DNA of 64,000 bases from Murimonas intestini (lineage in GTDB: Bacteria > Bacillota > Clostridia > Lachnospirales > Lachnospiraceae): assembly GCF_024622195.1 (NCBI RefSeq), contig NZ_JANKBI010000008.1, positions 124,001 to 188,000 on the forward strand, in the 5' to 3' direction. Numbering within the stretch: the first letter of the stretch is position 1; every line of letters starts with the position of its first letter. Positions 51,367-60,596 of the stretch are shown here, one piece after another. The position numbers and the translations under genes are program-made. The notes beneath the pieces were generated by a model. The model did not search any database, had not been told where the DNA came from, and saw only the letters and a list, made by a program, of their open reading frames with translations.

Positions 51367-53082
51367 TTAAAAGCAAATATATACAAGAAGCCCTCTCTCA
51401 GGGATGGATTCCAGCCATATTTCCGTGGTGTCCCCATACAGCAGGACAAGGCGTTTACGGATATTGGAGAGCCCGATTCCCTGATCCTCTCCCTCATTCT
51501 GGTTTATCTTTTTATTGATCTCATCAATTTTTTCTTTATCCAGGAAGACTCCTGTATTCTGTACTTCGATAGCGAACCGCTCTGTTTTCCGCAGTCTCAG
51601 GTAGATATGACGTATTTCATCCTGGCTGCTTCCATGTACGAAGCAATTCTCAATTATGGGCTGAAGGATAAATCTGGGAAATGTAATGTCCTTGATGTCT
51701 TCCGGACATTCCAGATTAAATTCCATCCCGCTGCCATAGCGGATACGCATCATTTTCACATAGTTGTCCAGAAACTCCAGCTCGTCTCTCAATTTCCAGG
51801 TAAAACTGGGATTGCGGAAAATGGGCATGATGATTTTGCAGAGAGTCACAAGAGAATCTGCCACTTTGGTATTATTTGTCATCATGGCCATCCAGCGGAT
51901 GGAGTTCAGAGAATTATAGAGGAAGTGAGGATTGATCTGATATTGCAGAGCCCGAAGCTCCTCCCCCGCCTTCTCTTTCTCTGCCGTCTGCAGCCGCAAT
52001 ATATAGCCTTTCAGCTTTTGCACCGTGAAATAAAACTGTTCATTCAAATGGTCAAGCTCCGGCCAGCCCACCTGGGCGGGTTTTCCAATGTCCAGCTGTT
52101 CTTTTCCCACCATCTCCATCTGATCCATAAGAATCTGGATAGGGCGCGTATATTTCCGGTTCCAGATCAGACAGAAACCCAAGACTCCAAACATCGCAAG
52201 GACACCGGAGATGAGTCCCACATTCCGGATGTCATGGGCTTCTCTTAAATATTCATCCTTTGGGATCATGTCCACCAGCTTCCACTGGTGATAGCTTATG
52301 GGATATTCGATATTCTGGTCCTGTCTGTCAGGACTGTACTGCGTCTCCAAAAGCTGTTTATCCGTGCAGGAAATGATCTTGCCTGAACTGTCCACCAGAG
52401 CTGCACGGCTTCCATTATAAGACACAGTCTTATAGCTTTTTTGTACCGCCTCTTCGTCCAGAGCCACTATAAGATACCCATCCTCCTCCGGTTCCTCAGC
52501 CTCGCCAAGTGACCTGATGCCCAGAAGCACCGGTCTGTTGACCAGACAGTATAAAGGAGAATCTTCAGGAAGCTCCAGCTCCGCCCCCGTAATCCATGCC
52601 ACGTAGGGATAGACTTCCTTGCTCTTCTTCATGGCAGCTGCAACATGGCTGCTTGTCTCTATCTTTCCTGTCCTGCTCTTTTTTTCAACAGTGGAAACCA
52701 CACTTTTACCGTCCCCGTTCACCACTGCAAAAGCGTACAGATTATTATCAGCATACATCCTTTGGTCAAAATTCCACACAATTTTCTGGATAGTAACGGA
52801 GTTTTCGCTCTTACTTGGAAATACATCATGATAAAACTTCCAGATCAGGTTATCGTTGGCAAACTTCATCAGATAATATTCCGCATTTGCTATCATGACC
52901 CTTAAATTGCCCTCGGTCTCCTGAAAACGCATATTGACAATCTGCTCGTTAGTGGCCGTCAGCTTCTGCACGAAATAGTAATATGTTCCTCCAAACAGCA
53001 AAAAAATCACCAGCAGAACGGCTCCAAATATGCTCAGAAACCATCTCGTCTTCCAATTCAGTCTTTTTCTTTTTGGCCTCAT
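51367..53082 (-). CDS. YesM-type sensor histidine kinase
   Basis: 571 residues. A first membrane helix at about 16-38 and a second near 270-290 bracket the outer sensor (VNGDGKSVVSTVEKKS, VALDEEAVQKSY). The kinase region has LQYQINPHFLYNSLNSIRWM with the phospho-His, and PIIENCFVHGSSQDE and GIGLSNIRKRLVLLYG in the ATPase domain. Its ATG overlaps the stop of the response-regulator gene (ATGA), so the pair is translationally coupled. It should sense the glycan handled by locus 2. Confidence 0.9.
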   Translation of the reverse strand: MRPKRKRLNWKTRWFLSIFGAVLLVIFLLFGGTYYYFVQKLTATNEQIVNMRFQETEGNLRVMIANAEYYLMKFANDNLIWKFYHDVFPSKSENSVTIQKIVWNFDQRMYADNNLYAFAVVNGDGKSVVSTVEKKSRTGKIETSSHVAAAMKKSKEVYPYVAWITGAELELPEDSPLYCLVNRPVLLGIRSLGEAEEPEEDGYLIVALDEEAVQKSYKTVSYNGSRAALVDSSGKIISCTDKQLLETQYSPDRQDQNIEYPISYHQWKLVDMIPKDEYLREAHDIRNVGLISGVLAMFGVLGFCLIWNRKYTRPIQILMDQMEMVGKEQLDIGKPAQVGWPELDHLNEQFYFTVQKLKGYILRLQTAEKEKAGEELRALQYQINPHFLYNSLNSIRWMAMMTNNTKVADSLVTLCKIIMPIFRNPSFTWKLRDELEFLDNYVKMMRIRYGSGMEFNLECPEDIKDITFPRFILQPIIENCFVHGSSQDEIRHIYLRLRKTERFAIEVQNTGVFLDKEKIDEINKKINQNEGEDQGIGLSNIRKRLVLLYGDTTEIWLESIPERGLLVYICF

Positions 53083-54212
53083 CGATTCTGCTGCCTCCAC
53101 TTAGCCGGTGAAACTCCTGTGGCTTTCTTAAATAAACGGCTGAAATATTCAAAATTGCGGAAACCGTTCTTCTCTGCAATGACCGCAATCTTAAAGTCGC
53201 TGTTCTTCAAATCCTCCATAACTGCCTTCAGCCGTATTTCGTTCACAAATTCCACATAGTTCTTTCCGGTCTTTTTCTTAAACAGATGTGAAAAATAGCT
53301 GGGGCTGATCCCCAGAATGGAGGATATGTCCGTCAGTGTCAGGTTCTCCTGATAATGTCCCTGTACATAGCTCACCGCATCCTGGATAACCTGATCGTTC
53401 TCCCACTCTCCGGCCCCTTCTTCCCCGGCCTTCTGAATTCTCTGATAAAGCTCCCTGAGGCTCTCTTTTGGCTGGCGCATCCTTCTTCGGATCCAGAAAC
53501 GGACTCCCAGGAAATCTTCCACGGAATGGTTAATCCGTTCACAGACGTTTTCTGAGATCCTCCTCTCCCCGGGAAGCAGGAGGCAGAATTCCTGATCTTT
53601 TGTCTGAACGATGATCCCCTCCGGCACCTGACGCCGGACCAGGTCAAAGACAAATTTCATTGCCAGGCTGTTAATTTTATCCTGATCTTCCTCCTTAAGG
53701 CTAAATACATGTATTTCCTGGATTTCTTTTTCCATGGGCCATTCCGGGTCCTGCTCCGTACCCGACAGATAACCCGCCAGGCGCATCTCCAGGCTCTGGG
53801 GCTCCTTACTCTCCTTTAAAGCCCGGCGTCCCGCCTTCTCCAGATATTCCTTCGTCTTTTGAAGGACCTGGAAAATTTCTTCCATGGTCATGCTGGCCTT
53901 CAGAATATAAGCAATGATCTTATACGGAATCATTTTCCGCAAAGTCTCAAAATCATCCAGACAGGACAGCACAATAATCGCACATTCCTTGTCCAACTCC
54001 CTGATCCGCTGTATAAGCTCAAAGCCATCCATGCCTTCCATGCGTATATCCGTGATCACCACGTCTGGGCGGATCTCCTGAAACAGTTCAAAGGCCCGGA
54101 CGCCATTGTCCGCCTGGGCCGTCAAATCCATGTCGTACTTGTTCCAGGGAATAGAATTCTGTAATCCCAAACGTATCAACAATTCATCTTCTGCGAATAA
54201 TACCCGGTACAT
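53079..54212 (-). CDS. YesN-type response regulator with AraC output domain
   Basis: 377 residues. The receiver domain begins VLFAEDELLIRLGLQNSIPW, with the phosphoacceptor Asp in PDVVITDIRMEGMDGFE (about 54). The AraC domain (about 275-375) contains LGISPSYFSHLFKKKTGKNY and NGFRNFEYFSRLFKKATGVS. GGAGGGAG sets the start at 54212. It likely activates the binding-protein promoter upstream of 51036. Confidence 0.9.
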   Translation of the reverse strand: MYRVLFAEDELLIRLGLQNSIPWNKYDMDLTAQADNGVRAFELFQEIRPDVVITDIRMEGMDGFELIQRIRELDKECAIIVLSCLDDFETLRKMIPYKIIAYILKASMTMEEIFQVLQKTKEYLEKAGRRALKESKEPQSLEMRLAGYLSGTEQDPEWPMEKEIQEIHVFSLKEEDQDKINSLAMKFVFDLVRRQVPEGIIVQTKDQEFCLLLPGERRISENVCERINHSVEDFLGVRFWIRRRMRQPKESLRELYQRIQKAGEEGAGEWENDQVIQDAVSYVQGHYQENLTLTDISSILGISPSYFSHLFKKKTGKNYVEFVNEIRLKAVMEDLKNSDFKIAVIAEKNGFRNFEYFSRLFKKATGVSPAKWRQQNR

Positions 54213-54239
54213 ATAGTCGCTCCCTCCACACTGTTCAGG

Positions 54240-54263
54240 GTCATCAGGCCTTGCGGCCATGAC
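54240..54263 (-). promoter_or_regulatory. Leader hairpin of the response-regulator gene
   Basis: GTCAT and GGCC pair with GGCC and ATGAC around a GCAA tetraloop, 28 bases before the ATG at 54212. A stable GNRA-capped stem here could tune translation or message stability. Confidence 0.4.
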
Positions 54264-54286
54264 GCTTTTTCGTGTCTCATGAAGTT

Positions 54287-54315
54287 AGTATAACATAACC
54301 TTCTGAATTTTGCGA
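54287..54315 (-). promoter_or_regulatory. Candidate promoter of the locus 2 regulator operon
   Basis: TATACT (54287-54292) is well placed; the -35 hexamer 17 bases upstream (TCGCAA) is poor. The class B repeat at 54319 lies directly upstream. Confidence 0.4.
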
Positions 54316-54318
54316 CCT

Positions 54319-54364
54319 TAACCCAATAGATGCAGTAAATGCACAGACCTGCTGAATAGTTAAA
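54319..54364 (-). repeat. Palindromic repeat, class B, partial copy
   Basis: On the minus strand TTAACTATTCAGCAGGTCTG matches the class B left end and continues with TGCATTTACTGCA, then degenerates to a TTAA end. TTTAACTATT recurs just beyond (54370-54379), overlapping the toxin stop codon. It lies between the toxin gene and the locus 2 regulator promoter. Confidence 0.6.
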
Positions 54365-54373
54365 TTGAAATAG

Positions 54374-54685
54374 TTAAATTAAATTTCTATATTCACGCCT
54401 GCTGTCAACTACTGCATAAATTGTTACGATTTTTTCTTTTGTATTAATTTTATAAAAAACGAGATGTTTCTCAACAACCAATACTCTGTATCCCTGCCGC
54501 TGGAGAGTGACATATCTGGGCAGACTCCCTGATTCAGGGAAGTCCTCCAGCTTCTTAATACTCTTTTCAATTTTATCCAGATAATTCAAAGCTATCATAA
54601 CATCTCCTGAATCATCTGCTATATAAAAAATAATATTTCTTAATTGCTCATCGGCCGTAGCTGTTCTGATAACCCTGTACTTCAT
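54374..54685 (-). CDS. ParE/RelE-type toxin
   Basis: 103 residues of the RelE/ParE fold: two N-terminal helices (TADEQLRNIIFYIADDSGDV, then YLDKIEKSIKKLEDFPESG) followed by the sheet (YRVLVVEKHLVFYKI, IVTIYAVVDSRREYRNLI). The start overlaps the antitoxin stop by 4 bases. ParE members poison gyrase and RelE members cut mRNA; the Arg-Arg-Glu end and helix pattern favour the ParE/YoeB side, but this is not certain. Confidence 0.88.
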   Translation of the reverse strand: MKYRVIRTATADEQLRNIIFYIADDSGDVMIALNYLDKIEKSIKKLEDFPESGSLPRYVTLQRQGYRVLVVEKHLVFYKINTKEKIVTIYAVVDSRREYRNLI

Positions 54686-54960
54686 ATACTTTTCTTCTCC
54701 ATGAGAGCTGCCCTGATGTCATCAAAGGTATCTTGTACAGGCGCAGTCCTTCCCTGGGCAGCATCCTCCTCAGCCTGAGATAATGTTCTCAATAATTCCA
54801 GTTCCGACTGCATCTGGTAAAACTCCTGTAATCCTAAAAGTACGGTATCTCCCCGGCCATTTACAGTAATAATGATCGGTTTCCTGTTTTCATGGCATTC
54901 CCTTGATATCTCACTATAATGATTCCTTAAATCCTTAGACGGCCTTATTTCAGCATTCAT
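54682..54960 (-). CDS. Phd/YefM-type antitoxin
   Basis: 92 residues. The N-terminal DNA-binding part reads RPSKDLRNHYSEISRECHEN then KPIIITVNGRGDTVLLGLQE, typical of Phd/YefM. The acidic helical tail neutralises the toxin. AAGGAGGTG lies before the ATG, and a good promoter stands 22 bases upstream. The protein probably represses that promoter together with the toxin. Confidence 0.9.
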   Translation of the reverse strand: MNAEIRPSKDLRNHYSEISRECHENRKPIIITVNGRGDTVLLGLQEFYQMQSELELLRTLSQAEEDAAQGRTAPVQDTFDDIRAALMEKKSI

Positions 54961-54982
54961 ATGCGCACCTCCTTATAGTCAT

Positions 54983-55011
54983 ATAATATCACTCTATGTC
55001 TATATTGGCAA
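54983..55011 (-). promoter_or_regulatory. Promoter of the toxin-antitoxin pair
   Basis: TTGCCA (55006-55011) and TATTAT (54983-54988) are 17 bases apart on the minus strand, each one base from consensus. Confidence 0.65.
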
Positions 55012-55014
55012 GAT

Positions 55015-55110
55015 TTATACTTTAAAGTTATCATAAAAGAGATCCAATTCCTCTTTCTGGCGTTCAATTGTATATTTCTGCCCACGGCCGCAAGGCCCAT
55101 GTTCAAGCAT
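55015..55110 (-). other. Short frame after GH3, possible gene-end remnant
   Basis: 31 codons starting MLEHGPCGRGQKYTIERQKE and ending DNFKV lie 3 bases after the GH3 stop. The composition looks coding, but there is no proper ribosome site, and I recognise no family. It could be the tail of a lost gene or chance. Confidence 0.2.
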
Positions 55111-55113
55111 GCC

Positions 55114-56862
55114 CTAATACCGTGTATCCTCACGTCCGCAGAATACCGTTTCATTTGCAGTTCCTTTAAATTCAGATTTCCCGCAGATTTTTTCAATGGC
55201 TGCACGAATATTCTCACGGTTCTCTCCATATGCATTTACATAAGTATGCACCTGGGGAATGTCGATTAAATGATTTGTATAGTTCAGACTGACAGCAACG
55301 GTGGGAACCTCTTCCACGTACCAGGGCATCTCACAGGAATGGTTGCAGCTCCAGCGCATGCGGACCACATTCTCCTGGGCATAGCCTCTCACATTGATAA
55401 ATAGAAAAACCACATCGTATTTTTGCTTAAACACTTCCCTTGAACCACAATTTAACATCTTGATGAAGTTCATTTGAGAAACACCATTGTGCCCCTCCAG
55501 ATCATAATAATTTGGTGATTGGTCCACTTGAAATCCTGCTGCCTCTAACTCTTCAGTAATCACGCATCGTACGGGATCTCCCGAATATGCTTTACTGTTT
55601 GGTGTACTCTGGACGTAAACCAGCAGTGCTCTCTTTCTTTCGTTTGTGCTGATTGGCAGGATACGGTCAGTATCCTTCACAAGAGTAATCCCTTCATCAG
55701 CGGCCTTTACAGTATAGCTGTGATGCTCCTTTGTTCCTACCCACTCTTCAAGGTATTTTTTATCTGTGAAGCGGATATCGTCACGATATAATTTCAGATG
55801 TGCCTTCATACCGATAATCCTGTGAAGTGCATCTGAAAACCGTTCTTCTGTCACTATTCCCTTTTCCAGTCCTGCCTTAAAATAAGCCATATCTTCTTCT
55901 ATATCATTTGCAAACAGGAACATATCACATCCTGCCGCAAAACAGCGGGGTACGGCATCCTCCCGTTTCATTACGGCCGCCATGCCGATCATATGAGAAG
56001 CATCGGAAATGATAACCCCATTGAATCCCATCTTTTCTCTCAGAAGGTCTGTCAGTAATTCCGGTGCCAAAGAAGCTGGCATTATATCTCTTCCTTTAAT
56101 TCCGGGACGGAGTTTTCTGCTCATTTTAGGAAGTGCGATCTGACCAGTCATAATTGTCTCAAGCCCTTCATCAATCATAGTCTGATATACTCTTCCAAAA
56201 GTCTCCTCCCACTCTTTTGGGCTTAATGTATTTTGTGCCAGCGCCAGGTGGGGATCCAATTCATCTACTCCATCCCCCGGGAAATGCTTGCAGGTACATG
56301 CCATATTCGGATTTGCAGCTTTAACTCCTCTGATGTAAGCCCTGACATTCTCTATTACCTTGTCTGCATCGCTGCCAAAGCTCCTGGTGTTTACAATAGT
56401 ATTTCTCCAATTCATAAAAATGTCCGCCACAGGATTGAACAGCCAGTTTACGCCAATTGCGCTGGCCTCCTTTGCAGCTACATATCCCATATAATATGCC
56501 GTATCTGCTGAGGCAGCCGCACCTGCCTCAGCTGCGGTTGCCACAAAAGTTCCTTCCGGAAAGCACCCATTTCCGCCTTCATCACAGTTTGCTGCTATGA
56601 ATACCGGCACCTTACTATATCTTTGGAACAGCATGTTCCGCTTCCAGGCATCTGCTTTATTTCCCCCCTGCCAGCGATGGCCTCCCTGATGATACTTCTC
56701 AACAGCTGCTTTAATTGCCTCTTCATTAACACCTGGCTCAGCCTTTAATAATGTAAAGAGCTGGCCTGTTTTCTCATCTAACGACATCCCTGCAATCGTG
56801 TCTTCTACCCACTTGATCTCTTCCTCATTCAGGTAAAATGGTTTTTCTTTTAAATTTACCAT
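55114..56862 (-). CDS. Glycoside hydrolase family 3 protein
   Basis: 582 cytoplasmic residues. The GH3 barrel shows LFNPVADIFMNWRNTIVNTR, CKHFPGDGVDELDPHLAL (192 onward) and the nucleophile Asp287 in VIISDASHM. A shorter C-terminal alpha/beta domain follows (from about 390). The KHFPG(D/H)G pattern is typical of the beta-N-acetylglucosaminidase branch, while NagZ has His where Asp198 stands here, so the general-acid arrangement may differ. It is the last full gene of locus 3. AGGAG lies about 9 bases before the ATG. Confidence 0.87.
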   Translation of the reverse strand: MVNLKEKPFYLNEEEIKWVEDTIAGMSLDEKTGQLFTLLKAEPGVNEEAIKAAVEKYHQGGHRWQGGNKADAWKRNMLFQRYSKVPVFIAANCDEGGNGCFPEGTFVATAAEAGAAASADTAYYMGYVAAKEASAIGVNWLFNPVADIFMNWRNTIVNTRSFGSDADKVIENVRAYIRGVKAANPNMACTCKHFPGDGVDELDPHLALAQNTLSPKEWEETFGRVYQTMIDEGLETIMTGQIALPKMSRKLRPGIKGRDIMPASLAPELLTDLLREKMGFNGVIISDASHMIGMAAVMKREDAVPRCFAAGCDMFLFANDIEEDMAYFKAGLEKGIVTEERFSDALHRIIGMKAHLKLYRDDIRFTDKKYLEEWVGTKEHHSYTVKAADEGITLVKDTDRILPISTNERKRALLVYVQSTPNSKAYSGDPVRCVITEELEAAGFQVDQSPNYYDLEGHNGVSQMNFIKMLNCGSREVFKQKYDVVFLFINVRGYAQENVVRMRWSCNHSCEMPWYVEEVPTVAVSLNYTNHLIDIPQVHTYVNAYGENRENIRAAIEKICGKSEFKGTANETVFCGREDTRY

Positions 56863-56901
56863 CTGATAATCTCCTATTATCTGTACCTCAAGCGGCCTGC
56901 A

Positions 56902-59196
56902 CTAATCCTGTTTTTTAATCTTGTTCAGCCGCTCATTTACTATATAGATCAGCTCATCAGGAAGCATCTTTTTAATATGATGCCATATACCCGCAAAGCT
57001 CATTGGACCGCCCTTGTCCATTCTGGAAGCCATTGCAGGATTACTAATTGACAGGGGCCTGGCAACAAGCTCCTGTATAATCTGAAAGCCTTCCTTATAT
57101 TTGTAGACCTCTTCCATTGGGTCATAGACAGATAAGCACCCCTCATTTACCACAAGCTCCTTATTGTCTGCCCTGCCCGGATTGCCGGCCTGTATACCTG
57201 CAAACCACTGTGTCACTGCCTCTGATATATTTTTTGTTTCTTTTAGTATATATTCCTCAGGGACCTGTTCCACCTTTTCAAATACTAATGAATCCATAAA
57301 GCCTTCCGGCGTCTTCACTAAAATTTCATTAAATTGTCTTGTCAGACTCACATCCTTAAATTCAAAAATTGTTTTCCCGGAGAGCTCTCCGGTAAACACC
57401 CCATTTACCCACAGCTCTACATGCTCCAGATTACTGTACGCTTTGATATTTATTTTGCCGTCTGCATGCTTTGTAAATCTCTCCCCACAGAGATAGACAA
57501 AAGGCTCTCTGCTCCAGCAGGCTTTATAAAAATAAAATGCCTGCTTTTTAATTTTACGGTCATAGGTCACCAGACCCTTATTATTTCGTCCTCTGCATCC
57601 GCCTTCATCTCTGGCATCTGCAGCAAAGTCAAACATATTCCACAGCCATGTGGCCCAGAGATACGGTCTTGCCTCAAAAGCCTTTTCTGCCTTTTCATGC
57701 ACCAGCGCCTGGTATTCTTCACTATAATCCTTCACCCTGGGCTGTTCACTGTGCCAGGACAATATGCCCTCAGCGCCATATTCACTGATGGCCAGGGGTA
57801 TTGCCGGTATTTGTCCATGCCTCTCATCGCAGAATGCTCCATGGTCATCCGCAGTTCCCTCATACCAGCCATTATATTCATTGTAGGAGGTGACATCTGT
57901 GATATGAAAAAGCGGACTGCCGGTTTTGGTCATGCCAACATTGGCAATAGCTGTCAGCCTTGTGGGGTCCAGCTTTTTTGCCAGCTGATCCAATTCTTTT
58001 AAGATTGTATACATGGCTTCTGATTCCCCGCCGATTCCAACTTCATTGGCAATTCCCCAGAAGCAGACAGAGGGATGATTATAATTCTGCAGCACTAATT
58101 CCTTCATCTGTTCTCTTAAATTATCATCGGCCTCTTTTCTTTCATCATGGACGCTGATAAATGGTATCTCAGCCCAGACCACCAGCCCGTTTCTGTCACA
58201 CAGGTCATAAAAGAACGGGTCCTGCTGGTAGTGGGCAAGGCGAACTGTATTTGCTCCGATCTCACGTATCAGCGCCATATCCTCCAAATGCTCTTTTTCT
58301 GTGATCGCCCATCCCATATTTTCCCGGTCCTGATGGCGGCAGACACCACGAAGGGGATAGGAAGCTCCATTTAAGAAAAATCCCTCCTCTGCGCTCACAG
58401 AGAAATCCCTGAAGCCAAATGATACACATACCTCATCAGCAATCTCATCTGTACTTTCCCCGCACAGAAATACTTTTGCCTGATACAGATACGCACCCTT
58501 CGTTCCATTCCAGAGTTTCAGATCAGGCACATGTAATATATAATGCATTGCTTCTGATATTTGAGATTCTGCAGCACATTTTCCGTCAGCATCATAAATC
58601 CGGGCATAGCTTCTGCCTTTGCCGTTCACATAAGCATCCACCTGAACCTTCCCGTCCGGAGATGGTGTAATAAATACACCATCACAGCCAAAACATGCCA
58701 CATCAAAATGAGATGTGCCTGAAAAGCAGATCAATTCCACACTCCGGTATATCCCTCCAAAAAATGTAAAGTCTGCCTGTCTGGGATAAACCGGCAGCTC
58801 ATTACTGTTATCTGCCCTCACAAAAATCTCATTTTCTCCCTCCTGCAAAAATGGCGTCAGTTCAAAAGCAAAAGAAGAAAAACCGCCCCGATGCTCTCCC
58901 ACATACCGGCCATTGCACCATACCTGCGCCAGCTTACTTACGGCGCCAAATCTCACATAAACTTCCTTCCAGCCTTCTTCCGCCGTAAAGGTCTTTTTGT
59001 ACCAGGCAGCTCCCTGATAATAATCATTTCCTCCATCCTGCCCATCCAAAGCATTCCAGGTGTGGGGAAGATCAACGCTCTCCCAGCCCGGCGTTTCACC
59101 TGGTATAATCACATTTTTTCCTGACAGTAAAGCATCCTGATCCAGTTCCCCTTTATAAAATCCCCATTTATCATTCCAGTTAAATATTGTTCTCAC
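56902..59196 (-). CDS. Beta-galactosidase-like enzyme, GH2
   Basis: 764 residues. The sugar-binding domain begins RTIFNWNDKWGFYKG, an Ig-like domain follows, and the barrel holds the acid/base Glu385 in FWGIANEVG and the nucleophile Glu472 in AISEYGAEG. Members may be galactosidases, glucuronidases or mannosidases. I prefer the GTG at 59196, because TTGAGGTGG lies just before it and homologues begin near there. The ATG at 59223, overlapping the esterase end, is the alternative. No signal peptide, so it acts on imported substrate. Confidence 0.87.
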   Translation of the reverse strand: MRTIFNWNDKWGFYKGELDQDALLSGKNVIIPGETPGWESVDLPHTWNALDGQDGGNDYYQGAAWYKKTFTAEEGWKEVYVRFGAVSKLAQVWCNGRYVGEHRGGFSSFAFELTPFLQEGENEIFVRADNSNELPVYPRQADFTFFGGIYRSVELICFSGTSHFDVACFGCDGVFITPSPDGKVQVDAYVNGKGRSYARIYDADGKCAAESQISEAMHYILHVPDLKLWNGTKGAYLYQAKVFLCGESTDEIADEVCVSFGFRDFSVSAEEGFFLNGASYPLRGVCRHQDRENMGWAITEKEHLEDMALIREIGANTVRLAHYQQDPFFYDLCDRNGLVVWAEIPFISVHDERKEADDNLREQMKELVLQNYNHPSVCFWGIANEVGIGGESEAMYTILKELDQLAKKLDPTRLTAIANVGMTKTGSPLFHITDVTSYNEYNGWYEGTADDHGAFCDERHGQIPAIPLAISEYGAEGILSWHSEQPRVKDYSEEYQALVHEKAEKAFEARPYLWATWLWNMFDFAADARDEGGCRGRNNKGLVTYDRKIKKQAFYFYKACWSREPFVYLCGERFTKHADGKINIKAYSNLEHVELWVNGVFTGELSGKTIFEFKDVSLTRQFNEILVKTPEGFMDSLVFEKVEQVPEEYILKETKNISEAVTQWFAGIQAGNPGRADNKELVVNEGCLSVYDPMEEVYKYKEGFQIIQELVARPLSISNPAMASRMDKGGPMSFAGIWHHIKKMLPDELIYIVNERLNKIKKQD

Positions 59197-59209
59197 ATTC
59201 CACCTCAAT

Positions 59210-60577
59210 TTACTTGTCTGCATCTAATACCTGAAAATATGGTTCCTCTTTCGTACATGGCTTCCACTCATCTTTTCCTTGTTCATTCGGGTTTCCTGTT
59301 TTCATAAAATTGCTCCAATAAGATATCATTTTTTTTGAGAGCTGATAATCCGCCGCCTCCAATGGCCTCCAGCAGTAATCCAGGCTTCCAAATACATACC
59401 AGAGCTCTGCAGAATGAAATGCCCCGCTTTCATCCCCCGGCATTTTCCTGTCAAAATAGTACACGTATGCTGAATTTGAATCACGCATATTTGCCATCCG
59501 GGCAAAGGCAACGTCTCCCTGATGCATCAAATTTGTTTCCGGAGATACGTCCGGCTGGCCTTCTGCCGTAAGATCATTTGCATTAGCTCCTAACATATAG
59601 GAAACGTGATGATATTTTCCTTCCTCTATCAGAAGGTTTCCATCTTTTTTTAATAGTTCTCCATCGATCACAGGTACAAAGGGGATTCCCTTTTTCTGTT
59701 CAAAAGATGATGCTGTCACCTTTCCAACTGCCTGCATCAAGTCTTTCGCGGAAGTTTTATACAATGCATCTAACGCTGCCTGTCTCTTTTCTTCACTTTC
59801 CATCCACTCTTTACCATGGATACCCAGCGCCTCCAGCAGCTCCTCTGCCATCTCAGATGCCTGTTCGATCCGGCGGTATTCTGCCAATGGATTTCTGTAA
59901 CCGCCTCCGCTTTGTAAGATCATACGCTGATATAAGCCCTCTGCTTTTTCAGTAACAGCTAAAGCCTGAAGGCTCATAGCCCCGGCGGACTGTCCAAAAA
60001 CCGTGATGTTTTCTTTATCACCGCCAAAATTAACGATGTTTTCTTTTACCCATGTAACAGCTTCTAACTGGTCCCACAATCCATAGTTGCCGCCAGCCTC
60101 ATTCTCACCTGTCACCCCCAATAGTGGATGGCACAAAAACCCAAAGGCTCCAAGGCGGTAATTGATAGTTACTACGATCACGCCGGATTTTGCCAATTCA
60201 TTGCATACAAACGGCAGATTGCTTCCGGCTCCCCCCATAAAGGCCCCGCCATGCACATATATGGCTACCGGCAGGTTTTCTTCCGCCCTGTTTACAGGAA
60301 TCCAGATATTTAAGTAAAGGCTGTCCTCACTCATGGGCAGGTCAAATTCAGGGTTGCTGTAAAACTCTTTATGGTAGAATCCTCCTCTGTCCGGTCCCTG
60401 CATACTGCGGAAACGGAACTTGTCCGCCCGGTAAATCCCCTCCCAGCTTTCAGGTTTTTCCGGCTTATGAAAGCGCAGCTTTCCTACCGGCGGTTTTGCA
60501 TAAGGTATCCCTTTAAAAATCTCGCATCCATTTTCCGTAATACCTTCTATTTTCCCATATTTTGTCGTTACAATCAT
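59210..60577 (-). CDS. Type B carboxylesterase
   Basis: 455 residues of the carboxylesterase/lipase alpha/beta fold. It shows FKGIPYAKPPVGKLRF, the SEDSLYLNIWIP motif, the oxyanion hole VHGGAFMGGAG and the nucleophile Ser197 in FGQSAGAMS. The His is near the end in GAFHSAELWYVFG. It lacks a secretion signal. In a glycan operon it probably removes acetyl or other acyl groups from the imported sugar. ACGGAGAG before the ATG; it follows the regulator gene by 19 bases. Confidence 0.88.
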   Translation of the reverse strand: MIVTTKYGKIEGITENGCEIFKGIPYAKPPVGKLRFHKPEKPESWEGIYRADKFRFRSMQGPDRGGFYHKEFYSNPEFDLPMSEDSLYLNIWIPVNRAEENLPVAIYVHGGAFMGGAGSNLPFVCNELAKSGVIVVTINYRLGAFGFLCHPLLGVTGENEAGGNYGLWDQLEAVTWVKENIVNFGGDKENITVFGQSAGAMSLQALAVTEKAEGLYQRMILQSGGGYRNPLAEYRRIEQASEMAEELLEALGIHGKEWMESEEKRQAALDALYKTSAKDLMQAVGKVTASSFEQKKGIPFVPVIDGELLKKDGNLLIEEGKYHHVSYMLGANANDLTAEGQPDVSPETNLMHQGDVAFARMANMRDSNSAYVYYFDRKMPGDESGAFHSAELWYVFGSLDYCWRPLEAADYQLSKKMISYWSNFMKTGNPNEQGKDEWKPCTKEEPYFQVLDADK

Positions 60578-60596
60578 ATCGCAATCTCTCCGTTTT

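Noticed and set aside
54957..55235. 92-codon minus-strand frame between antitoxin and GH3
   Set aside because: It overlaps the GH3 coding end in another frame and has no family match or ribosome site.
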